Source: Candidatus Zixiibacteriota bacterium
GTDB taxonomy: Bacteria > Zixibacteria > MSB-5A5 > GN15 > FEB-12
Direction of reading: 5' to 3'
Length of the DNA: 5,175 nucleotides
Assembly (NCBI GenBank): GCA_030642845.1
Contig: DAOWMZ010000182.1
Coordinates: 1-5,175 of the forward strand
The translations under genes were made by a program, and so were the position numbers. The notes beneath the pieces were generated by a model. It did no database searches, was not told the DNA's origin, and was given only the letters and a program-made list of their open reading frames with translations. The first letter of the stretch is position 1, and every line of letters starts with the position of its first letter. Positions 1-5,175 of the stretch are shown here, in pieces.

Positions 1-147
1 CTCCCCATCGGGTGGGTTCAATGATCGGTGAGAAAACTCACCAGTTAGGTGGGATACTGATTTTTCTGCTCCAGAAGACTTTTTCAACACTCCCTTAAGT
101 GTCGGAGACCTTTTTATTAAGTGGGCGTCTGCCAGGCACAAATTATC
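1..147 (+). ncRNA. Possible 3' part of a structured RNA (unidentified)
   Basis: No convincing protein is encoded here. One frame is open from base 3 to a TAA at 96-98, but it has no start signal in view and an unremarkable composition. On the + strand the stretch folds into a row of short hairpins: 4-8 with 12-16, 27-32 with 37-42 (GGTGAG-AAAA-CTCACC, perfect), 62-68 with 72-78 (seven pairs, one G-U) and 87-91 with 98-102 (perfect). There may also be a bulged stem at 121-139. A strong terminator follows directly at 148-187. This arrangement fits the 3' end of a small structured RNA or a long untranslated trailer. I could not match it to tmRNA, RNase P RNA or SRP RNA from conserved motifs. A 6S-type RNA is conceivable but not shown. 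The 5' end lies outside the window. Confidence 0.25.
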
Positions 148-187
148 AACAGCCATCTCTTTATCAAAAAGTGGTGGCTGTTTTTTT
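148..187 (+). terminator. Rho-independent terminator of the left-edge transcript
   Basis: The stem AACAGCCA (148-155) pairs perfectly with TGGCTGTT (175-182). One further T-G pair (156 with 174) lies inside the stem, and a tract of seven T runs from 181 to 187. It ends whatever is transcribed rightward from the left edge. It sits back to back with the minus-strand terminator at 200-225, so the two converging transcripts are separated. Confidence 0.8.
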
Positions 188-199
188 GTATTTACAAAT

Positions 200-225
200 A
201 AAAAAGACGGTGCTGAAGCACCGCC
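200..225 (-). terminator. Rho-independent terminator of the PEP-CTERM gene
   Basis: Read on the minus strand, CGGTGC (plus 218-223) pairs with GCACCG (plus 208-213) around a TTCA tetraloop, which can close by one more A-T pair. A T-rich run (six A on the + strand, 200-205) follows after two bases. It lies just over 30 bases past the stop codon of the minus-strand gene that ends at 258. Confidence 0.8.
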
Positions 226-257
226 TTTACTTGCGTAATGGTGTTAATCGAGGTGGG

Positions 258-905
258 CTATTTTTTTCTTCCAAATAAACTAGTTCCGGCTAATCCCAGT
301 CCCATTAGTATCATCGTAGCCGGTTCCGGGATAGAATTACCTGATCTTTCAGCATCATGAGAGTTAGGGGCAAATGTAAACTTGCCATCGGATTCACGGA
401 AGAATCCATAAGAATCAAAATGAATCATGCTATAACTGGTTGAAATTTGGTATTTAAAAATCATTCCCATGGCTGAACCGGTCGTACCGGGTTCCATATC
501 ATAAACTATATCTGGAGCAGTATTAACCAGACCAATTGTCATTTCATGGTACATTGTTGGATAAATATCATGCGGAGGATATGATCCGGCGTTTTCTCCC
601 CATGATGGAGGGGTGCCATAAGTGTACTCTGATGCCATCACAGAACTGCCGTCAATTGATAGGGCTCCGTCAACCGGAGTATCAGTATCAGCAATAGCGG
701 CAACAAGTGTTAAATCATATAGGGGTTTGGAATCAGCATTAGAAGTAATTACCCATAGCTCAAAATCACTGGCATTGACTACCCAGGTATCAGTTGCAGT
801 GTTGTAAACAGCTTCAGGGGAATTGATATACAACTGAATAGCAGGAACAGCAAAAACGGCAGGGGCCATTATAATAATTAAAAAGGCGAGCAAAATTTTG
901 TACAT
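258..905 (-). CDS. Choice-of-anchor N family, PEP-CTERM-sorted surface protein
   Basis: This is a 215-residue exported protein. Residues 1-19 form a signal peptide: a lysine at position 3, a hydrophobic core, then a V-F-A cleavage site before V20. The body is rich in Asp, Ser, Thr and Tyr and has no cysteine. The early LQLYI-like stretch followed by TWVV and FELWVI, and the late FAPNSHDA motif (about residues 179-186), match what I recall of the choice-of-anchor N family. The C-terminus is a textbook PEP-CTERM sorting signal: IPEPAT at 192-197, a glycine-rich hydrophobic helix at about 198-212, then R213-K214-K215. By family knowledge an exosortase would cleave near the PEP motif after export and the protein would reach the cell surface or matrix. 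No exosortase is in this window. The start ATG has only a weak TGGA ribosome site seven bases upstream. The gene stands alone, with its own terminator. The molecular role of the mature domain is unknown. Confidence 0.88.
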   Translation of the reverse strand: MYKILLAFLIIIMAPAVFAVPAIQLYINSPEAVYNTATDTWVVNASDFELWVITSNADSKPLYDLTLVAAIADTDTPVDGALSIDGSSVMASEYTYGTPPSWGENAGSYPPHDIYPTMYHEMTIGLVNTAPDIVYDMEPGTTGSAMGMIFKYQISTSYSMIHFDSYGFFRESDGKFTFAPNSHDAERSGNSIPEPATMILMGLGLAGTSLFGRKK

Positions 906-973
906 ATAGGTATCCAGTAAAAAAAGTTAATTGTCTATAATATTTTTTAAATAATAGCAAAATAGAGGCCAAA

Positions 974-979
974 ATTATA
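974..979 (-). promoter_or_regulatory. Candidate -10 box for the PEP-CTERM gene
   Basis: The minus strand reads TATAAT here, a perfect sigma-70 -10 hexamer, about 70 bases upstream of the start codon at 905. No good -35 hexamer is seen at 16-18 bases spacing, so the assignment is weak in such AT-rich DNA. Confidence 0.3.
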
Positions 980-1140
980 GGACACTAAAGCGGTATCTAT
1001 TTATCTTGTTAATTCACTGGTAATCATTGTATTATGTCGCAAGATAAGGTGTTAAGTTAATCTTGGCTTGTGAAATCGTTTTCATAAATCATGAATATTA
1101 TTAGTTTTTTCAAACTATTTTTAAGATTTTTTATTTTTAC

Positions 1141-1155
1141 TGACATCCCCTGTCA
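1141..1155. promoter_or_regulatory. Candidate recA operator (putative LexA/SOS box), TGACA-N5-TGTCA
   Basis: A perfect 5-bp inverted repeat, TGACA and TGTCA, surrounds TCCCC. It lies 99 bases before the recA start codon, in otherwise A/T-dominated DNA. With the preceding C it forms CTGACA, which resembles a -35 hexamer, and TATTTT follows at 16 bases spacing (1162-1167). A repressor bound here could therefore block a promoter. recA is normally repressed by LexA, and LexA sites differ between phyla, so an unfamiliar palindrome here is a reasonable candidate. Binding is inferred only from position and symmetry. Confidence 0.35.
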
Positions 1156-1188
1156 TTGTACTATTTTATTTTAATTATGTAAAAAATG

Positions 1189-1197
1189 TGATATATT
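1189..1197 (+). promoter_or_regulatory. Candidate extended -10 element for recA
   Basis: TG-A-TATATT matches an extended -10 (TGn plus a near-consensus hexamer at 1192-1197), 57 bases before the recA ATG. The -35 region at 17 bases spacing (TTTTAA) is poor, as is common with extended -10 promoters. The alternative is the CTGACA / TATTTT pair overlapping the inverted repeat at 1141-1155. Confidence 0.3.
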
Positions 1198-1237
1198 TAT
1201 TACTTATAAACTGTTTATTTGATGGAAACACAGAAAT

Positions 1238-1243
1238 AAAGGA
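1238..1243 (+). promoter_or_regulatory. Ribosome binding site of recA
   Basis: AAAGGA lies 11 bases before the ATG at 1255, which is slightly long. An internal ATG at 1273 has its own AAGG (1264-1267) five bases upstream. The Shine-Dalgarno evidence therefore does not firmly settle which of the two in-frame starts is used. Confidence 0.55.
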
Positions 1244-1254
1244 TTTGATATATA

Positions 1255-2316
1255 ATGAAAGGCAAGGCTAAGATGGCAATAGCAACCATGCCTGATCGGA
1301 AAAAAGCACTCGATGTCGCTCTAACTCAGATAGAGAAATCATTCGGCAAAGGGGCTATTATGCGGTTGGGAGACAGCACAGTAATGGAAATTGAAGTAAT
1401 CCCTACCGGATCTCTCGGTCTCGATTATGCTCTCGGTGTTGGCGGAATCCCAAGGGGAAGGGTCACTGAGGTTTACGGTCCGGAATCCTCCGGCAAAACA
1501 ACTTTGACATTGCATGTGATTGCTGAAGCTCAAAAAGCCGGCGGAGTGGCTGCTTTTATTGATGCCGAACATGCTCTTGATGCCAAATATGCCAGGGCAC
1601 TTGGTGTTGATACGGATAATCTGCTGATTTCTCAACCGGATACAGGGGAACAGGCTCTTGAGATAACTGAAACTCTTGTCCGATCCGGGGCGATAGATAT
1701 TATTGTAATAGACTCCGTTGCGGCTCTTACTCCCCGCGCTGAAATCGAAGGGGAGATGGGTGATTCTCACATGGGGCTCCAGGCTCGTTTGATGTCGCAG
1801 GCTCTCAGAAAGCTTACGGCGGTTATAGCTAAATCGAAAACATCGGTAATCTTCATTAACCAGATTCGTATGAAAATCGGCATAATGTTCGGTAATCCGG
1901 AGACTACAACCGGCGGAAATGCCCTTAAGTTTTATTGTACGGTCAGATTGGATATTCGCAGGATTGCCACAATAAAAGACAGCCAGGAAGTTATCGGTTC
2001 CAGAACCAGGGTTCGAGTAGTAAAAAACAAAGTAGCTCCCCCATTTAAGGAGACAGAATTTGATATTATTTATGGCAAGGGAGTTTCAAAAACCGGTGAA
2101 CTTTTGGATATAGCTGTTAATCATAACATAGTTGAAAAATCCGGATCATGGTTCTCTTATGGAAGCGACCGTCTTGGACAGGGACGTGAAAATGCCAGAA
2201 ATTTCCTTGATTCCAACCCGGAAATCTATGATGAGGTTATGGTGAAAGTTCAGGAAGTTCTCGGTATGAAATCGACTCCGGAAGCTGAAGTAAGCCCTCA
2301 AGAAGAGAAAAAATAA
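1255..2316 (+). CDS. recA: RecA recombinase
   Basis: RecA is the ATP-dependent strand-exchange protein of homologous recombination. Its filament on single-stranded DNA also triggers LexA self-cleavage in the SOS response. The 353-residue protein is full length. The Walker A loop GPESSGKT spans 75-82 (K81, T82), and the catalytic glutamate is E105 in FIDAEHALD. Walker B is [10 protein letters not shown] with D153. The ATP-sensing Q203 lies in NQIRMKIG, and the DNA-binding L2 loop [10 protein letters not shown] spans 213-222. The C-terminal domain carries GELLDIAV and EKSGSWFSY, and the tail is acidic as usual ([11 protein letters not shown]). Every key residue I checked is present, offset by nine from E. 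coli. The first six residues (MKGKAK) precede a more typical RecA beginning, [14 protein letters not shown], so translation may really start at M7 (1273). The gene is followed at once by its own terminator, and no recX follows. Confidence 0.98.
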   Translation: MKGKAKMAIATMPDRKKALDVALTQIEKSFGKGAIMRLGDSTVMEIEVIPTGSLGLDYALGVGGIPRGRVTEVYGPESSGKTTLTLHVIAEAQKAGGVAAFIDAEHALDAKYARALGVDTDNLLISQPDTGEQALEITETLVRSGAIDIIVIDSVAALTPRAEIEGEMGDSHMGLQARLMSQALRKLTAVIAKSKTSVIFINQIRMKIGIMFGNPETTTGGNALKFYCTVRLDIRRIATIKDSQEVIGSRTRVRVVKNKVAPPFKETEFDIIYGKGVSKTGELLDIAVNHNIVEKSGSWFSYGSDRLGQGRENARNFLDSNPEIYDEVMVKVQEVLGMKSTPEAEVSPQEEKK

Positions 2317-2340
2317 TAACAATATTATTATTAAATAATA

Positions 2341-2379
2341 AAAACAGCCGTTCCAGTGGAGGGAATGGCTGTTTTTTTT
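2341..2379 (+). terminator. Rho-independent terminator of recA
   Basis: ACAGCCGTTCC (2344-2354) pairs with GGAATGGCTGT (2362-2372), giving 11 pairs with one G-U around a seven-base loop. A run of eight T follows at 2372-2379, with A residues on the 5' side that can extend the stem. It begins 25 bases after the recA stop codon and indicates that recA is transcribed alone. Confidence 0.92.
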
Positions 2380-2553
2380 GTAATTTATCCTATATAAGTA
2401 TTTTATTAATAGAAATTTAACATAAAACAACTTGATTTTTGAGTGGAAGAGTCTTTTTTTACTGAAGTTAGTTCAGAAATATTATCTGAGTGGGAATTGC
2501 TGTATCTTCTTGATGACGGCATTTTGTTTGGGTTGAAAGAAAAATTTAATAAT

Positions 2554-2559
2554 AAAGGA
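2554..2559 (+). promoter_or_regulatory. Ribosome binding site that sets the STAS gene start
   Basis: AAAGGA lies nine bases before the ATG at 2569, which is ideal spacing. The in-frame GTG at 2443 has no comparable site, only TTGATTTTTGA before it. This favours the 111-residue product. Confidence 0.75.
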
Positions 2560-2568
2560 ATAAATCGA

Positions 2569-2904
2569 ATGAAATTCGAAGATGCTCTTGAAGGTGAAGT
2601 TGTTGTTTTAGATGTCTCCGGAAAGATTATGGGTGGAGATGAAACGACAATGTTTCATGGCAAAATCCATGAGTATATTACCGGTAATAAGAAAAATTTT
2701 GTGGTCGATCTGGCCAAAGTTGACTGGATGAACTCAGTTGGCTTGGGAATGCTGATATCCGCTCTGACCACAGTCAAAAACTCCGGCGGTCGCCTGGTTT
2801 TGGCTAATATTACCAAGATCGAATCAATTCTTACTATCACCCGCCTGATCACGGTTTTTGAACATTATGACAGCCGTGAGGAAGCCTTGAAATCATTTGC
2901 CTAA
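2569..2904 (+). CDS. STAS-domain anti-sigma-factor antagonist (SpoIIAA/RsbV-like)
   Basis: This is a cytoplasmic protein of 111 residues, the usual size for a single STAS domain. Family members bind a serine kinase/anti-sigma factor in their unphosphorylated state and so free a sigma factor or other partner. The first strand and turn are VVVLDVSGKIMGG (11-23). The central strand and loop FVVDLAKVDWMNSVGLGML (44-62) hold the expected phosphoacceptor serine S56, in NSVGLG where many relatives have DSSGLG. Then come a helix, a GGRLVLANI strand (73-81), and the closing helices with TRLITVFEHYDSREEAL. The reading frame is open back to a GTG at 2443, which would add 42 residues. I reject that start because the inner ATG has a far better ribosome site and begins exactly where STAS proteins normally begin. 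No kinase or phosphatase partner is adjacent, so its target is unknown. It is flanked by terminators and looks like its own transcription unit. Confidence 0.9.
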   Translation: MKFEDALEGEVVVLDVSGKIMGGDETTMFHGKIHEYITGNKKNFVVDLAKVDWMNSVGLGMLISALTTVKNSGGRLVLANITKIESILTITRLITVFEHYDSREEALKSFA

Positions 2905-2928
2905 TTTCTAAGTGATACTGAATTTTAT

Positions 2929-2957
2929 AAGAGTCTTCAGTCTGAGGGCTCTTTTTT
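2929..2957 (+). terminator. Rho-independent terminator of the STAS gene
   Basis: AAGAGTCTTCA (2929-2939) pairs along its full length with TGAGGGCTCTT (2943-2953), with two G-U pairs and a three-base loop. T residues run from 2952 to 2957. It starts 25 bases after the stop codon. Confidence 0.88.
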
Positions 2958-3055
2958 GTCTGAAAATAGTTAAAGTTATATAGTATTGAAACTATGCAGG
3001 GTGTGATTCGTATATTTTACTTATATGTAAATTTGAAGAAAAACCAAAGGTAAGT

Positions 3056-5175
3056 ATGCGAATATTGGTAACGTTTCTATTATTACTATCATCAGCAATG
3101 GCTCAGCAGACAGACAATAAAGTCGATATTCCCACTTTGAACATACTCGTAGTTCAGGGGGAGATAAAAATCGATGGTGACTTATCTGATCCCGGATGGC
3201 GCAATGCTGTCAAAACAAAAGATTTTACCCAGTACACACCGGTTGATCATGTTAAACCTGAAGTAGAAACCGAAGTATATATAACTTATGACCATCAGTA
3301 TTTATATCTTGGCTTTATCTGCAATGATGATCCCTCTTCGATAAGAGCAACTCTCTCTGATCGGGATGGGATGTTTGCTGATGATTTTATAGGCATTATT
3401 CTCGATACTTATGGCAACGCCTCTTGGTCATATGAATTCTATGTAAACCCACTGGGTGTGCAGGGTGACCTTAGATGGGTAGCCAATGGTGGCGAGGATT
3501 CCCGCTTTGATATTGTTTACGAATCAGCTGGGAAAATTACCGATCAGGGTTGGCAGGCTGAGATTGCTATACCTTTTAGTTCTTTACGATTTCCCAACAA
3601 AGAAGAACAAACATGGCGGGCGACATTTTGGAGAAGTCACCCGCGCGATGTTACTCATAAATATTCATGGGCTCCTTTAACTATTGGCGAACCATGTTTT
3701 TTCTGTCAGTTTGGTTATTTGAAAGGTATCAAAAACGTAAAACCGGGAAGTAAGCTTGATCTGCTCCCCTCGTTGATTGGGTACCAGTCGAGTGAGTTAA
3801 GTGACCCGGATAATATAAAATCGGATCTTATTAATGATAATCCCGATGCTGATCTTTCCCTGAATGTTCGTTACCAGTTAGGCAGCGGGATGACTGCCGA
3901 GGCTTCAATCAATCCTGATTTTTCACAAATTGAATCTGATGCGGCACAAATTGATGTAAATACAACTTTTGCTCTTTTTTATCCGGAACGAAGACCATTT
4001 TTCCAGGAGGGGAGTGATCTTTATGATTCCTGGATTGATGCTATTTACACCCGTTCGATAAATGATCCTGATGTGGCATTTAAACTCACCGGTCGTTTAG
4101 ACAAAACCAGCTTTTTCTATTTAGCGGCTCATGATGAAAACAGTCCTTATATCATTCCTCTTGAAGAAGGTTCGGAATTTGCTGCTCTTGGTAAAAGTAC
4201 ATCGAATGTTGGTCGTTTTAAACATTCTATTTTTGAAGATTCATTTGTAGGCGGTCTATTTACTGATCGCCGTCTTGAAGGGGGAGGTAATAATACAGTT
4301 ATTGGGGCAGATTTGTCTGTAAGATTCTTTGAAAAATATAGATTCAATGTACAGATGATAGGCAGTAATACAAAAGAACCAGACAATGCTGATATTTCAG
4401 ATAAGTATCTTTCTGACACCACTTTCAATGATGGAAAACATACCGTTGCTTTTGACGGAGAATCATATGATGGGAAAGCACTTTATTTATATTTGGGAAG
4501 GGAAGGACGGAATTGGTTAATTGATGTTGACTACTTTGAGACTAGTCCAACTTTCAGGGCCAATAATGGGTTTATTTTACAAAATAATAAGCGATTCACA
4601 AGTTTTTGGTCAATGTATGTTTTTAGACCAAATGGAAAAATTGTTTCAAAAATCCTTCCATCAATTAATTTCGGTAGAGTGTGGAACTATGAAGGCATCA
4701 GAAAAAATGAATGGATCAGAACTATGATTGATTTTGGTCTTACAAAGCAGACTAATATTGATATCAATTTTCTTCTAAGTCGAGAGATGCTTCGAAAAGT
4801 TTGGTTTGATGATATTCGTATTATAAATTTCTCTTTAAATACTAATCCTATAGATTATTTTAGTTTTGGTGGTCGTTTCAGTTATGGAAATTCAATAGCC
4901 CGAAATGTTGATCCTCTCCCTGTTATGGGACGACAAACAAATGCCGGTTTCTGGTGTACTATTAAGCCAATCCAGCAATTTGTCATAAATCCGGAATATT
5001 CATATTATAAACTTCTGAATCGTGACACTAAGGAAAAAATCTATGAAGGCTATATCCTGCGTACACGGTTTAATTATCAATTCACTCGAGAGCTATTTTT
5101 GCGCCTGATTGTCCAGTACAATGATTTTGGTGACGAACTCAGTTTTGAACCCTTACTAACTTATAAAATTAATCC
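3056..5175 (+). CDS. DUF5916 outer-membrane protein with N-terminal CBM9-like domain (3' end outside window)
   Basis: The frame is open from the ATG at 3056 to the end of the window (706 full codons), so the C-terminus is missing. AAAGG sits five bases before the ATG. Residues 1-16 form a signal peptide (R2, a leucine-rich core, cleavage at AMA before Q17). Residues about 36-195 resemble a carbohydrate-binding family 9-like beta sandwich: IKIDGDLSDPGW at 37-48, then YITYDHQYLYLGF, DRDGMFADDFIGIILDTY and WQAEIAIPFSSLRF at 166-179. A CxxC pair (C214, C217) follows. The next part carries hallmarks I associate with DUF5916: NPDFSQIESD at 286-295 and YPERRPFFQEG at 309-319. From there on, alternating polar and aromatic stretches suggest a large outer-membrane beta barrel. 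The substrate is unknown; related proteins are annotated only by domain. No stop or frameshift is seen within the visible part. Confidence 0.88.
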   Translation, partial: MRILVTFLLLLSSAMAQQTDNKVDIPTLNILVVQGEIKIDGDLSDPGWRNAVKTKDFTQYTPVDHVKPEVETEVYITYDHQYLYLGFICNDDPSSIRATLSDRDGMFADDFIGIILDTYGNASWSYEFYVNPLGVQGDLRWVANGGEDSRFDIVYESAGKITDQGWQAEIAIPFSSLRFPNKEEQTWRATFWRSHPRDVTHKYSWAPLTIGEPCFFCQFGYLKGIKNVKPGSKLDLLPSLIGYQSSELSDPDNIKSDLINDNPDADLSLNVRYQLGSGMTAEASINPDFSQIESDAAQIDVNTTFALFYPERRPFFQEGSDLYDSWIDAIYTRSINDPDVAFKLTGRLDKTSFFYLAAHDENSPYIIPLEEGSEFAALGKSTSNVGRFKHSIFEDSFVGGLFTDRRLEGGGNNTVIGADLSVRFFEKYRFNVQMIGSNTKEPDNADISDKYLSDTTFNDGKHTVAFDGESYDGKALYLYLGREGRNWLIDVDYFETSPTFRANNGFILQNNKRFTSFWSMYVFRPNGKIVSKILPSINFGRVWNYEGIRKNEWIRTMIDFGLTKQTNIDINFLLSREMLRKVWFDDIRIINFSLNTNPIDYFSFGGRFSYGNSIARNVDPLPVMGRQTNAGFWCTIKPIQQFVINPEYSYYKLLNRDTKEKIYEGYILRTRFNYQFTRELFLRLIVQYNDFGDELSFEPLLTYKIN

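Larger units (their letters stand above)
906..1254. other. Divergent intergenic region between the PEP-CTERM gene and recA
   Basis: This 349-base gap is strongly AT-rich and has no credible gene. It must carry the promoters of two divergent genes. Visible inverted repeats are TGAAA-N4-TTTCA (1071-1084), TTCAT-N5-ATGAA (1081-1095) and TGACA-N5-TGTCA (1141-1155). The first two are AT-rich and could arise by chance. The third holds most of the G and C in its neighbourhood and lies on the recA side. No site of the gammaproteobacterial type (CTGT-N8-ACAG) or of the Bacillus type (GAAC-N4-GTTC) was found by eye. Confidence 0.7.

Noticed and set aside
3..98. Open frame at the left edge, possibly the end of an upstream gene
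   Set aside because: It has only 31 codons, no recognisable motif, and about 50 bases to the terminator. The hairpin pattern explains the stretch at least as well.
622..807. Plus-strand 61-codon frame antisense to the PEP-CTERM gene
   Set aside because: It is fully inside a recognised gene on the other strand and has no motif of its own.
1212..1230. TGTTT-N9-AAACA inverted repeat just before the recA ribosome site
   Set aside because: The arms are short and AT-rich with a nine-base loop, it does not include the ribosome site, and it is likely chance.
1223..1240. Five-codon upstream frame (ATG to TAA) whose stop overlaps the recA ribosome site
   Set aside because: It has no ribosome site and such tiny frames are frequent by chance. 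Nothing else suggests translational coupling.
1339..1770. Minus-strand open frame of 143 codons inside recA
   Set aside because: It lies entirely antisense to a certain recA gene. Its translation is low-complexity in Ser, Asn and Phe and has no recognisable domain, so it is a shadow frame.
2146..2430. Minus-strand open frame across the recA 3' end
   Set aside because: It overlaps the recA coding end and its terminator, and its Phe/Leu-rich translation comes from reading the A and T tracts in reverse.
2655..2852. Minus-strand 65-codon frame antisense to the STAS gene
   Set aside because: It is contained in a conserved STAS domain on the other strand.
2986..3016. Possible promoter TTGAAA ... 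TATATT before the DUF5916 gene
   Set aside because: The spacing of 19 bases is outside the usual range and the region is AT-rich, so I could not support it as a feature.
3486..4727. Short open frames at 3486-3680 (+), 4147-4428 (-) and 4521-4727 (+)
   Set aside because: All lie within the continuous DUF5916 frame that starts at 3056 and shows clear family motifs.

Overview
The window is AT-rich bacterial DNA with short intergenic gaps and well-formed Rho-independent terminators. Its gene content is one exosortase-type PEP-CTERM surface protein, a standard bacterial RecA, a small STAS-domain anti-sigma-factor antagonist, and a long DUF5916-type outer-membrane protein that starts with a CBM9-like domain. 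PEP-CTERM sorting and a large outer-membrane DUF5916 protein point to a diderm (Gram-negative) bacterium. The combination would suit an FCB-group or neighbouring candidate phylum such as Zixibacteria, but that placement is inferred from gene content and is tentative.

Layout from left to right. Positions 1-147 hold no convincing gene but are dense in short hairpins read on the + strand, and they end in a strong + strand terminator (148-187). They may be the 3' part of a structured RNA or the trailer of an upstream transcript. A second terminator facing the other way (200-225) ends the minus-strand gene for a choice-of-anchor N / PEP-CTERM protein (258-905). The 349 bp between that gene and recA is very AT-rich and must hold two divergent promoters. 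It contains a neat inverted repeat, TGACA-N5-TGTCA (1141-1155), that could be the SOS (LexA) operator of recA. recA (1255-2316) is followed directly by its own terminator (2341-2379), so it appears to be monocistronic.

The STAS gene follows. Its best start is the ATG at 2569, which has a strong Shine-Dalgarno sequence, rather than the upstream GTG at 2443. It is closed by an 11-bp terminator hairpin (2929-2957). The last gene begins at 3056 and stays open to the end of the window, so only its N-terminal 706 codons are visible.

The four genes look like four separate transcription units rather than an operon. RecA serves DNA repair, the STAS protein serves a partner-switching regulatory cascade whose kinase partner is not in view, and the two exported proteins belong to the cell surface. 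No mobile element, CRISPR array, tRNA or rRNA was seen. The window is mostly ordinary. The points most worth a second look are the putative recA operator and the hairpin-rich left edge.
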